A stretch of DNA of 64,000 bases from Akkermansiaceae bacterium (GTDB lineage: Bacteria; Verrucomicrobiota; Verrucomicrobiia; Verrucomicrobiales; Akkermansiaceae): positions 43,163-107,162 of the forward strand of contig SUVN01000005.1 of NCBI GenBank assembly GCA_015061985.1. Direction: 5' to 3'. Numbering within the stretch: position 1 is the stretch's first letter; each line of letters opens with the position of its first letter. The notes below the pieces were generated by a model. The model saw only the letters and a program-made list of their open reading frames with translations, did no database searches and was not told where the DNA came from. Below, in pieces: positions 26,613-34,941 of the stretch. The position numbers and the translations under genes were made by a program.

Positions 26613-27430
26613 CAGGCAGGAAGGATAAGAATCATGATGAGCATGAGGGCGTTGTAGATGGCATGCAGAGCCATGGGAAGCCAGAGCGAGCGCGCTTTGT
26701 CGTACAGGATGCACTGCACCACCCCGAATACCAGGAGCGGCAGTGTCTGGGCAAGTGAGCCGTGAATGACGCTGAAGAGCAGCGCGGAAAGGAGAATGGC
26801 CACCACGCGGCCGCTGTACCGCTTGAGGATGTTATACACAAAACCGCGGTACACAATTTCCTCGCACACCGGGGCAACGATGACGGCAGCTGCGGCAATG
26901 ACCAGCCGCAGCTCGGTATGACCATCCCGGAACATGACGACGATATCCTGTAACTCCGGGCATCCTGTCAGCTCTGTCAGCCAGCGGAAGAAGCCCAGCT
27001 GCTCCAGAATGCAGAAAGGGATGATGATGCTCAGAAGCGCCAGGAAGAGGTGACAGGCAGCCGTTCCGATGCGGAACTTCGGACGAATCGGTGCGGGCAG
27101 CATGCCGAATCGGATGACAAAGGGCAGGTAGACGCAAACCTGCAGGAGCAGGTTGGTCAGCAGGGTGCCGACCGTGATTTCTCCTGTCGGCGGGTTCATG
27201 ACGGTCACGACGGTGCCGAAAATGGTTGTCGTGATGAAAAATGCGGTGTACAGCCAGTCAAAGATGTTCGGGAATGTTGCTCCCGGGAACATCGGCACCG
27301 GAGGAAGGGCGCTCGTACTGAATTGCCGCCGCAGCAGTCCCCCGCCTATGGTAAAGAGAATCAGAATGGGGGTCACGACCAGCAGCAGTGACATCATCAG
27401 CGTGTGAAGGGAAAGCTCCGAAGCGAACAT
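26612..27430 (-). CDS. CPBP-family intramembrane metalloprotease (CAAX protease-like)
   Basis: A 272-residue polytopic membrane protein with the three CPBP/Abi motifs: EEIVYRG (EExxxR), LFSVIHG (FxxxH) and MALHAIYNALM (HxxxN). Family members include prenyl-protein endopeptidases and bacteriocin self-immunity proteins; the substrate here is unknown. It lies 21 nt after the phosphopantetheinyl transferase gene and overlaps thiL by one base. Confidence 0.88.
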   Translation of the reverse strand: MFASELSLHTLMMSLLLVVTPILILFTIGGGLLRRQFSTSALPPVPMFPGATFPNIFDWLYTAFFITTTIFGTVVTVMNPPTGEITVGTLLTNLLLQVCVYLPFVIRFGMLPAPIRPKFRIGTAACHLFLALLSIIIPFCILEQLGFFRWLTELTGCPELQDIVVMFRDGHTELRLVIAAAAVIVAPVCEEIVYRGFVYNILKRYSGRVVAILLSALLFSVIHGSLAQTLPLLVFGVVQCILYDKARSLWLPMALHAIYNALMLIMILILPA

Positions 27431-27451
27431 GGTGGGCGGGTATTCTAACGA

Positions 27452-28057
27452 TTAAATCGGATTTGGCAAGTCTGAAAGCACGACCGACGGTTGATAGGCA
27501 ATCGCGCCGCAGTAGCCCGGCATGGGGGTGAACAGATGAACTTCCGGGGCTTGTTCGAACAGCGGGACAATGCTGCCCTCTCTGTAAATAAAGGGATAGG
27601 CAGCGGCGTTCCAGATGGTGTCCCCTGCCTGTTTGACCAAGGCTTCTGCCGCACACCAACAGGCAAAGAATTCGTCAACCGGGCAGCCTCTCTCCCGAAA
27701 CGCCGCCAGCTGTTCCTCTGCCATGAATCGGGGAGCCAGCCTGTCCATGGCTCGCGGGCGGATTTTTTCCACATCGATGCCGATGGGCGTGTGATGGAAA
27801 GCCATGCAGAGACAATCTCCCGAGTGAGAGATGTTGAACTCGTATTGGGGGATGGAGGGTTTGCCGTGAGCACCATAGGAAAAATGAATTTCCGTGGCCG
27901 GGATGCCGCATCGGCGGGACAACTCACACTTCAACAAAGAACGAATCCGCCGGAAATTCTCTCCCCGCTGCCGGGCCTCCTCTTCCTCACAAGAATCCAG
28001 GACGGGAGGGATTCTTCCGTTCATTATCCCGGTCATGCTGAAGACGAGGTAATCCAT
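27452..28057 (-). CDS. 4'-phosphopantetheinyl transferase
   Basis: A 201-residue Sfp/AcpT-type enzyme that moves phosphopantetheine from CoA to a carrier protein serine. Motifs are FNISHSGDCLCMAF, IGIDVEKIRPR (GxDxE metal site) and FFACWCAAEALVK (WxxKEA-like, with Ala-Glu-Ala). ATG 28057 is 9 nt after TATAAT (28067-28072), and the ORF-track start, 66 residues longer, would run through the phosphodiesterase gene. No polyketide or nonribosomal synthase is in the window, so it probably serves the fatty-acid acyl carrier protein or a distant cluster. Confidence 0.85.
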   Translation of the reverse strand: MDYLVFSMTGIMNGRIPPVLDSCEEEEARQRGENFRRIRSLLKCELSRRCGIPATEIHFSYGAHGKPSIPQYEFNISHSGDCLCMAFHHTPIGIDVEKIRPRAMDRLAPRFMAEEQLAAFRERGCPVDEFFACWCAAEALVKQAGDTIWNAAAYPFIYREGSIVPLFEQAPEVHLFTPMPGYCGAIAYQPSVVLSDLPNPI

Positions 28058-28066
28058 TATAATGAT

Positions 28067-28072
28067 ATTATA
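28067..28072 (-). promoter_or_regulatory. -10 of the phosphopantetheinyl transferase gene
   Basis: TATAAT, 9 nt before ATG 28057, overlapping the stop region of the phosphodiesterase gene. No strong -35 was found, so read-through from the upstream operon is also likely. Confidence 0.45.
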
Positions 28073-28559
28073 TAGGGAAATGGAAGAACTGGCCGGAATC
28101 CGTATCATAGACACCGATACCGGGGCGGGATTGCCGCCCGAACACCTCGCCGGGATTGGCCAGCAGGGTTGTTCCCGACATACGGCTGTCCGCACAATGC
28201 GTATGCCCGTAAAATACGGCATCAAATCGGCCTGTTTCAACCGCCTGCCGGGCAAGGGAGGGCAGATGGCAGAAGAATAAGCGACGGGAGCCTATTGTCA
28301 CCGCCCCATAATTGCCGTGCAGGGTCACATGCGGTGCCGCTGTCGCAATGGCATGGAAGGCCTCTATTTCATATTCATTATTGCCGAATACCAAATCCAG
28401 CGGCTTTTTCCACTCTTCCGTCAGGAGGGTGAATGTGGAGCTGTGTACCATGTCCCCCAGAAAAATCATGCGTTCACACCCGGCCTCATCAGCTGTTGCA
28501 AGAGCCAGCAGCAGATGATTGATATGGTCGTGAACATCTGAAACGATGGCTATTTTCAT
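28068..28559 (-). CDS. Calcineurin-like metallophosphodiesterase (YfcE/MJ0936 type)
   Basis: A 163-residue phosphoesterase with all core metal motifs: IAIVSDVHDH, MIFLGDMVHS, LVFGNNEYE, FFCHLP and VFYGHTHCA. Family members hydrolyse cyclic or phosphodiester bonds with Mn or similar metals; substrate unknown. Its ATG overlaps the TGA of the GAP1-N2 gene (ATGA), so it is translationally coupled to it and may be part of the same system. Confidence 0.88.
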   Translation of the reverse strand: MKIAIVSDVHDHINHLLLALATADEAGCERMIFLGDMVHSSTFTLLTEEWKKPLDLVFGNNEYEIEAFHAIATAAPHVTLHGNYGAVTIGSRRLFFCHLPSLARQAVETGRFDAVFYGHTHCADSRMSGTTLLANPGEVFGRQSRPGIGVYDTDSGQFFHFPI

Positions 28560-31330
28560 GGTGTTGACGTGGAGGAAGCGCTTTTCTCTTCCGGTTGTAA
28601 CAGGAAGTGCCAGTTCAATCGGTCGTTGTCACAGCTCAGCTGCCGGAGAATCAGTTGCAGCCCGATATCACCGGAGGCATGCTGCTCTGCTTCACGATAG
28701 GTCGCCAGAAGCTTTTCACCGACGAAATGCAGGATGCCGTCAATGATGCGTCGTCTGTTCTCCGGCCGACGGAGCAGTCGGAGAACCCGGCGTCTCTCTT
28801 CTTTGCCGGCGGCACTGCGCGAGCTCGCCGCTTCGTAGGACAGCAGCACATCCGCGGCTTCGGGTGCCACTCTCTGCATCAGTTCGCTGAATGCTTTGTT
28901 GTTGAAAAGGGTGCAGTATCGGGCTGCAGCGCTGTCCCATTCTTCTTCAGTCAGACCGGACTTGTTCATGATGCTCAGCGTCGTGTAGACCATGGCCAGG
29001 CTGAAAACGGGGTCAGAATCGCTCACCTCGCCCGCACAACCGGTGTTGACAGTCTTGTGGAACGTATCGTGGAGCTTTTGGGTGATATTGCCCGTGGGTG
29101 TTAATTTGCAGGTGAAGGTCTCGAAATGTCGGTTGGTGGCTGATACATCTGCTCCGTTCCATTCCACGGCGGCGGGATTGGCGGCGGATATCTCCGGCGT
29201 ACCGACGGAGTTACCGCCCTTGACCAGAAGCGGCAGTCGGAAGGAGAAGCGCTGCGGCACAGTGTGGCGGTTCGATTCAACCCAGGGGAATTGATTTCCT
29301 TTTTTCAGTTTCAGGCTGGCCGCCATGTGGCTGGTCGAGGGCGGGACTATTTCCAGATGCTCCGGCAAGATAGTGAAGTCCTGCTCATTTGCCGGGGGAA
29401 TAGTCGGTGTATGGATGCCGGAAAGAGGAATCGCAAGCTTGGGTATCAGCAGCACTTGTCCTGTTTGAGTGGGCAGACTGACGGCAACCGGGATGCCTCT
29501 GCGGCTGATGCTGATTAGTCGATTATTGCGCACGCAGATGTCAATATCTGCCTTATTTGCAGCTTTGCTGAATCGCAGATGGTAGAAATCCTGTGCGGCA
29601 CTTCTGACGATGCGGCACTCTGTCCTGCCGGGCTTCAGGGCGATGTGCTCCGTCCTGTCCTTATCCGAGGCCCATGGCATGCGAGCTATGATGATTTCTC
29701 CGTTGCTCAGCGTGACGGGGGCTTTCTGCAGAATATCGGTGAGCAGGTTCGGCAGCTCTTCGCCGCTTGTTATTGGGTGGAAACGATTCTGACAGTCGGA
29801 TTTCGCTATGTCGGCAACCCGGTGAGCGTCACTTTCTCCCCTCGGGGTTCTCATGACATCATCGAAATACGCAAGGAGCTCCGGCTCATTCAGCCCGGCT
29901 CGTAATTCGGGCTCTTCTGCAATGAGGGCCTCCCACTCCTGTAATTCTTCTCCGGAGAATGATCGAGCCCATTCGGCAGCCGGGCGGTTGTGTGTGGCTT
30001 CCCGCATGTAGAGGAGGCAGAGTTTGTTCTTGTTCAGCTTCCATTGGCGGGAAAGTTCACAGAGCAGACGCAGGTTGCCGGCATGTTTCTCCGATTCGGA
30101 TGCCTGTTGCAATATGTTAACTATCCTGACGACGGCGCGATTCCTGTCACTTTCCGACTGATGGGAAGCCTTGGCAAGCGCTTCCGTATTTTCCAGCAGC
30201 TGTGCAGCCAGTTTCGCATCGTAGGGCTGTGACAGCAGGGAGCGGAGTGAGTTGTAGGCTGCGTGTTCTCCGATGCGGGCGGGGCTGTGCCGCGCGGCAT
30301 AATATACCCCGAAGCCGCCGCCTCCGATAGCCAGCAGCAGAAGAACCGCCGCCGCCGCTACCATTCGTCGTCGCTTCTGTCGCCGGATGACGGATAAATC
30401 ATAGAGCTCCTCATCCGGTTCTTCGGAGAACTGGTAGGGCGGCACCATGCGCGCTGCCTGACGGGCTGCCAGATGCTCGCGGAACTGGTGCTTCTCCTCG
30501 CCCTGCATGATGCCGGGAGGATAGACGACAGAGGTGGCCGGCAGTGTATCGTCCGATGTCTCTCCCAGCTCGAGATCCATCCCTATGGGGAGGACGGGAT
30601 GCCCGGTCCGCATGGCCTTGCGGATGAGCGGCGAGTTTTCCGTGCATGCCCAGCGTTGGGTCACGCGGAAATTATCGGACTCGTCTGCATGCGTGATGAA
30701 TGTTTTGCCCCATCCGAAGTGAGGCGAGAGCCAGTCGCTTTCATGCCACAGCAGCAGGATATCTTCTACCGGTGTTGTCTCCGGGACAGTCATGAGGCAA
30801 TCTTTCTCAAAGGGCGGCGTGCAGAAAGCTCGGGCATTACTCTTGTGCCCGGTGAGCCGCTTCCATGTGGCCTGTATATCTGCGGTGGGGATATCCTGTG
30901 GGCTCAGGTGCGGTTCTCCGTTCAGGAAACGCGGAGGACCTTCCCAACGTTTGCGCCAGAACCCGGCATGCTCCAGCGCCAGAATGACACCCGCAGGCGT
31001 GGGCCGATATTTGTTCCGCAGCAGAGCGGCCACCTCTTCCGGCAGAAGAACGAGATGATGCGACAGGTGGCACATCCGGCCGCTGTAATCCGCCCCCGCC
31101 GGTTGGGAGACAGTCAGAACATGGTATTCCGAATTCGCGTAGGTCAGGGTAGTATAGGCACATTGCGGCCCGGTGATACCCCGGCATGAGCCTGTCCGAT
31201 AGCGGCTCAATTCGGTGAGCTTGCGTCGCATCTCCCGCGGCATCACTTCCGACCGCGCCACGATGCCGTAACCCGACTGGGATGAGTCGAGTAGCTGTGC
31301 AGCACTGGTGTAGATGAGCTGGAGTGCCAT
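28556..31330 (-). CDS. GAP1-N2 domain membrane protein (GTPase-associated protein)
   Basis: A 924-residue protein. The N-terminal about 260 residues match the GAP1-N2 pattern: LIYTSAAQLLDSSQSGYGIVARSE, then AGADYSGRMCHLSHHLVL. A basic stop-transfer stretch (RRQKRRR) and one membrane segment at about 323-345 (MVAAAAVLLLLAIGGGGFGVYY) separate it from a roughly 580-residue C-terminal part that I do not recognise. By positive-inside logic the GAP1-N2 part is cytosolic and the C-terminal part lies outside. It follows the GTPase gene by 19 nt and overlaps the phosphodiesterase gene by 4 nt. GAP1 proteins are described as partners of conflict-type GTPases; the molecular role is not established. Confidence 0.8.
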   Translation of the reverse strand: MALQLIYTSAAQLLDSSQSGYGIVARSEVMPREMRRKLTELSRYRTGSCRGITGPQCAYTTLTYANSEYHVLTVSQPAGADYSGRMCHLSHHLVLLPEEVAALLRNKYRPTPAGVILALEHAGFWRKRWEGPPRFLNGEPHLSPQDIPTADIQATWKRLTGHKSNARAFCTPPFEKDCLMTVPETTPVEDILLLWHESDWLSPHFGWGKTFITHADESDNFRVTQRWACTENSPLIRKAMRTGHPVLPIGMDLELGETSDDTLPATSVVYPPGIMQGEEKHQFREHLAARQAARMVPPYQFSEEPDEELYDLSVIRRQKRRRMVAAAAVLLLLAIGGGGFGVYYAARHSPARIGEHAAYNSLRSLLSQPYDAKLAAQLLENTEALAKASHQSESDRNRAVVRIVNILQQASESEKHAGNLRLLCELSRQWKLNKNKLCLLYMREATHNRPAAEWARSFSGEELQEWEALIAEEPELRAGLNEPELLAYFDDVMRTPRGESDAHRVADIAKSDCQNRFHPITSGEELPNLLTDILQKAPVTLSNGEIIIARMPWASDKDRTEHIALKPGRTECRIVRSAAQDFYHLRFSKAANKADIDICVRNNRLISISRRGIPVAVSLPTQTGQVLLIPKLAIPLSGIHTPTIPPANEQDFTILPEHLEIVPPSTSHMAASLKLKKGNQFPWVESNRHTVPQRFSFRLPLLVKGGNSVGTPEISAANPAAVEWNGADVSATNRHFETFTCKLTPTGNITQKLHDTFHKTVNTGCAGEVSDSDPVFSLAMVYTTLSIMNKSGLTEEEWDSAAARYCTLFNNKAFSELMQRVAPEAADVLLSYEAASSRSAAGKEERRRVLRLLRRPENRRRIIDGILHFVGEKLLATYREAEQHASGDIGLQLILRQLSCDNDRLNWHFLLQPEEKSASSTSTP

Positions 31331-31349
31331 GCAGGGAGGGAATGCGGTG

Positions 31350-33089
31350 TTATGTTGCTGCTGCGCCGGGGATGAGCGAGGGGGCTACCTCATGCAGCGC
31401 CCACATGACGGGGTCGGTGACGCGGAACGGATGCACCTCACCCGAGGCCGGCCCTATCAGCATGGAGCCGCTGGCCTCATCCGTGAACTCTACCGGGGAT
31501 GCGCCCAGTGCAGAGGCGGCAAAATAGCGCACGTTGGAGGAAATAGCCTCGGCATTGGCGCAGATGTGGGGGGCTATATTGAAGAGGAACTGACGCAGGC
31601 GCGCAGAGTTCAGGTTGACATGCTCGGTCATGAACATCCCATTGCGGATGGTCGGCAGAAGCGGTTCCGGCCCCAGCAGATGCGACCATGTATCGCACTT
31701 GCCGATGATGACGGCCAGCGGCACCCGCAGCTTTTCTGCAGGTGGGAGGTTGAGCTTTGTCCGCAGGCGCATTTCGGATTCGGCCAGCAGGATGGCCTGC
31801 CGCCCCGGGCGATACAGGTTGTGCCGCAGCTGCGGATCATCGCCGTCGCGGAGCAGGGTGCGGAATCCGGGGTTCGCTGTCGGGTCAAAGAGGAACAGAA
31901 TGGCATCTGCCACGGCCATGTGAAGGCTGCCGGGGGTGTATTCCGAATCGCTTCCCGGCTGGAAATCCTCGCCCGCATTGTCGTACAGCACCAGAGAATG
32001 CGTTTCATTCCCCTTATTCAGATTATAGATGAAGGGGCGGGGCATGTTGGCAAACACGCCGCGTCTCCACACCTGCTGGTAGAGGTTGCCGCGCACGTGG
32101 GTCTTGCCCAGGTAGGCATCCTGCGGGGTGCGCGCGTTGAACAGGCGCATGCGTAACTCATTCAGCGGCTCATTCATCAGCGGGTCAGCATCGCGGAACG
32201 GCATGCCGAACTCCTTGGGAAATTCCTTTTCCAGTTCCGGCACCAGCGCGGTCAGATAGTGGGTCTTGCCCGCAGCGGGAACACCAACCAGAGAGAAAAT
32301 ATGCTGAATGGTGGTGTAAAAGAAAGGAGGCAGCTTCAGCAGGCAATGGGGACAGGCGTATTCCGTGCAGGTGCTGCCGCAGGCATCCAGCGGGAAGCCG
32401 CTGGCCTCATCCCAGGCAGAAGGCCGGAAGCGGAGCATATCATCCTCCCCCAGAATGGGGTCGCCCAGCAAATCCGGGTGGGCTGCTATGGAAAGAGTTT
32501 CTTCCGGTTTAAAGGTCAGCCAGCAGGAGGGACAGCGCAACTCACGTTCCTCCTGCTGTTCCACTTGTTCCGGCGGGGGATTCTCCTCGATATACTTCTC
32601 CGCATAGGCGGCCACATCCAGTATATCGCGCAGGTAAAAGGCATCTCTGCCCAAGCCTCGGAAAGTGACAAGGGATTCTCCGGGGAACTCCCGTGTGACA
32701 TGGGTCAGGCTGGTCAGCTCATAGGGCCCATACCATTGCTCCGCACCCGGGGCCAGAATGAACCATTCGGCCGGATTGAATGCGGAAAAATCCGGCTGTT
32801 GGCCATACCAACAGACAAAGCACCCGCCGTCGAGTATCATCAGATACAGCGTATCGGGCAGTATGACCACATCGGCGTTGGTCGGTTCACCGTTCACGAT
32901 GTATTGTTCCACCTTGCCGTGGGGGAAAAAGCGACAGGTCTCGTTCCTCTGAGCAAATGAGCCCCCGTTCTCCGTGCGCATGTGGACACGGAACGTGTTT
33001 CGCTCTCCCGAGCCGATGGTCATGAAATTACCATCGGAATTCAGCATGACAGCTCCGTGGCAGTCATAGATATAGAGCTGCTTATTCAT
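31350..33089 (-). CDS. TRAFAC-type GTPase with FHA/GYF-like N-terminus and zinc ribbon
   Basis: A 579-residue NTPase. Residues 1-95 look FHA-like (FMTIGSGERNTFRV) and 106-155 GYF-like (WFILAPGAEQWYGPYEL). CPSC (186-189) and CPHC (246-249) probably form a zinc ribbon. The G domain follows: Walker A GVPAAGKTH at 269-277, DNAGE at 370-374 in the switch/Walker B position, and IIGKCD at 461-466 as the guanine-specificity motif (GKxD for NKxD). This layout matches GTPases paired with GAP1 proteins in predicted NTP-dependent conflict systems. It heads a six-gene minus-strand run. Nucleotide preference and trigger are unknown. Confidence 0.8.
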   Translation of the reverse strand: MNKQLYIYDCHGAVMLNSDGNFMTIGSGERNTFRVHMRTENGGSFAQRNETCRFFPHGKVEQYIVNGEPTNADVVILPDTLYLMILDGGCFVCWYGQQPDFSAFNPAEWFILAPGAEQWYGPYELTSLTHVTREFPGESLVTFRGLGRDAFYLRDILDVAAYAEKYIEENPPPEQVEQQEERELRCPSCWLTFKPEETLSIAAHPDLLGDPILGEDDMLRFRPSAWDEASGFPLDACGSTCTEYACPHCLLKLPPFFYTTIQHIFSLVGVPAAGKTHYLTALVPELEKEFPKEFGMPFRDADPLMNEPLNELRMRLFNARTPQDAYLGKTHVRGNLYQQVWRRGVFANMPRPFIYNLNKGNETHSLVLYDNAGEDFQPGSDSEYTPGSLHMAVADAILFLFDPTANPGFRTLLRDGDDPQLRHNLYRPGRQAILLAESEMRLRTKLNLPPAEKLRVPLAVIIGKCDTWSHLLGPEPLLPTIRNGMFMTEHVNLNSARLRQFLFNIAPHICANAEAISSNVRYFAASALGASPVEFTDEASGSMLIGPASGEVHPFRVTDPVMWALHEVAPSLIPGAAAT

Positions 33090-33115
33090 ATATAATCACT
33101 CCACCGGTTTCGCAG

Positions 33116-33144
33116 AATATAGCAAATTCAGCAGGAATGGTCAA
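33116..33144 (-). promoter_or_regulatory. Promoter of the GTPase/GAP1 operon
   Basis: Minus strand TTGACC, 17 bp, TATATT; ATG 33089 is 26 nt further, giving a leader of about 19 nt. It is back to back with the panC promoter. Confidence 0.6.
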
Positions 33145-33181
33145 GAAAAGACGTATACTGTCATGATGCTTTTGCTTGCGC

Positions 33182-33210
33182 TTGAATCCCCTCCTGTATT
33201 GTGGTAGAAT
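33182..33210 (+). promoter_or_regulatory. Leaderless promoter of panC
   Basis: TTGAAT, 17 bp, TAGAAT, 7 nt, ATG 33218. The ORF-track ATG at 33176 lies upstream of the -35 and cannot be used from this promoter. Confidence 0.72.
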
Positions 33211-33217
33211 GCCGCCC

Positions 33218-34069
33218 ATGCAGACGGCATATTCCAAGGAAGAGTTGCGTAACATGCTCGCACCGCTTCGCGGCGGGCGGTTGGTTCTGGTTCCCACCAT
33301 GGGAGCCCTGCACGAGGGGCATGCCTCTCTGCTGCGTCAGGCGCGTGTGTTGGCGGGTGACTCCGGCAGTGTGGTGGCCAGCGTGTTCCTGAATCCCGTG
33401 CAGTTTGACAATGCCGGGGATTTGTCCTCCTACCCGCAGACCCCGGAAGCTGATTTGGAGCTGTGCCGCAGCTGCGGGGTAGACGTGGTGTTCATGCCCA
33501 CGCCGGAGGTGATGTACTGTGCTGACCGCTCCGTTACCATGGAGGAGACGCATCTGTCCACCGTCCTGTGCGGCGCGAAGCGCCCCGGGCACTTTGCCGG
33601 TGTCTGTCTGGTGGTGAGCAAGCTGTTCAATCTGGTGCAGCCCACGGATGCCATCTTCGGCAAGAAAGATTACCAGCAGCTTGCCATCCTGCGCCGCATG
33701 GTGCGTGATCTGGATTTCCCCATCACCCTGCATGGTGCTGAAATCGTCCGCGAAGCCGACGGCCTCGCCCTCTCCAGCCGCAACGTCCGTCTTACTCCGG
33801 AACATCGTGCCGCAGCGCCCTCCATTCGCAAGGCTCTCCTGGAAGCCTCTGCGGCTTACACCAACGGCGCGAGCGCCACGGATGTCTGTGTAGCCGTTCA
33901 GCGTTCGTTGGAGGCAATTCCCGGCGTGCGGGTGGACTATGTGACGCTCTGCGATGCGGAGACGCTGCATGAGCTGACGGATGAGAAACGCCTCGCGCTT
34001 CTGGCCGTTGCCGCCTATTTCGGCGACGTGCGCCTCATTGATAACATCGAACTGACCCGCCGCGCATGA
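33218..34069 (+). CDS. panC: Pantothenate synthetase
   Basis: A 283-residue ATP-dependent ligase joining pantoate and beta-alanine to make pantothenate, the CoA precursor. Motifs are LVPTMGALHEGHASLLRQA (HIGH-like, GALHEGH), VFLNPVQF, FAGVCLVVSKLFNLVQP, FGKKDYQQL and LALSSRNVRL (KMSKS-like SSRN). Start is ATG 33218 as set by the promoter. Its stop overlaps the ABC ATPase start (ATGA). panB and panD are not nearby. Confidence 0.97.
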   Translation: MQTAYSKEELRNMLAPLRGGRLVLVPTMGALHEGHASLLRQARVLAGDSGSVVASVFLNPVQFDNAGDLSSYPQTPEADLELCRSCGVDVVFMPTPEVMYCADRSVTMEETHLSTVLCGAKRPGHFAGVCLVVSKLFNLVQPTDAIFGKKDYQQLAILRRMVRDLDFPITLHGAEIVREADGLALSSRNVRLTPEHRAAAPSIRKALLEASAAYTNGASATDVCVAVQRSLEAIPGVRVDYVTLCDAETLHELTDEKRLALLAVAAYFGDVRLIDNIELTRRA

Positions 34070-34725
34070 TTACAGCAGACAATTTACATCGTTCCTACAG
34101 CATTGGTAAAAAGCAGGTGGAGGTTCTGCACGGCCTCAGCCTGCATATCAAGCGCGGCGAAAAAGTGTTCCTCTGCGGCCCCAGTGGTGCAGGCAAGACC
34201 ACGCTCATGTACACACTGGCCGGGCTGGAACCGCCCCAGCAGGGCAAGGTGATGGTGGACGGTCAGGATATTTACAGTCTTTCTCTGCGCCAGCGCGCCC
34301 TCTTCCGCAACAGAAACATGGGCTTCATCTTCCAGAACTACATGCTCATGCCGGAGCTGACGGCTCTGGAAAATGCCTCTCTGGCTACCGCCATCGCCGG
34401 CACGGAAGCCACGGAGCGCATCAAGGCTCTGCTGGAAAAGGTTGGGCTGGCTGACCGCATGGACCACCTGCCGAATGAGCTTTCCGGCGGTGAGCAACAG
34501 CGTGTGGCCATTGCCCGCGCTCTGGCTCACGACCCCGCCATCATCTTTGCGGATGAGCCCACGGGCAACCTCGACTCCCGCAACGGTAATCAGATTCTCG
34601 ACCTCCTCTTCTCTCTGGCGGATGAGGGCGGCAAGACCCTCGTCACCGTCACCCATGATTCCCGTGTCGCCGCCCGCGGCGACCGCACCCTCATCATCCG
34701 CGACGGCGTCGTGGCACCGGAGTAA
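34066..34725 (+). CDS. ABC transporter ATP-binding protein, LolD/MacB type
   Basis: A 219-residue ABC ATPase with Walker A GPSGAGKTT, Q-loop FIFQNYMLMPELTALEN, signature LSGGEQQRVAIARAL, Walker B AIIFADEPTGNLD and H-loop TVTHD. The sequence EPTGNLDSRNG and short length place it in the LolD/FtsE/MacB group, which moves lipoproteins or peptides from the inner membrane. No permease gene is adjacent, so its partner must be encoded elsewhere. It overlaps panC by 4 nt, an odd pairing that is probably only co-expression. Confidence 0.88.
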   Translation: MITADNLHRSYSIGKKQVEVLHGLSLHIKRGEKVFLCGPSGAGKTTLMYTLAGLEPPQQGKVMVDGQDIYSLSLRQRALFRNRNMGFIFQNYMLMPELTALENASLATAIAGTEATERIKALLEKVGLADRMDHLPNELSGGEQQRVAIARALAHDPAIIFADEPTGNLDSRNGNQILDLLFSLADEGGKTLVTVTHDSRVAARGDRTLIIRDGVVAPE

Positions 34726-34903
34726 ATCAGATAACATTTTACAGTAAAAAGTAAGATTAAACTCAGGTTCAAAGAATCTATCGTGTTGAGAAGTCGCCGG
34801 GGCCTCCTGCGCAACACCTGCCCCCTGCCTCCAAAGAGTCATTAAGATACATCTCTGAGTGGTCAAAAAGCGGGGGATAAGACGCAAAAGCGTGATTTCA
34901 AAC
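34726..34903. other. Intergenic region
   Basis: About 180 bp. It contains a short palindrome TTTTACAGTAAAA at about 34737-34749 just after the ABC ATPase gene, possibly a weak terminator. Nothing else stands out. Confidence 0.4.
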
Positions 34904-34932
34904 TTGCAGAGCGAGCAGTGGCGTGGTATTCT
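34904..34932 (+). promoter_or_regulatory. Near-leaderless promoter of the bamD-lptE-rsmI operon
   Basis: TTGCAG, 17 bp, TATTCT, 9 nt, ATG 34942. Confidence 0.65.
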
Positions 34933-34941
34933 GTAGCGGAG

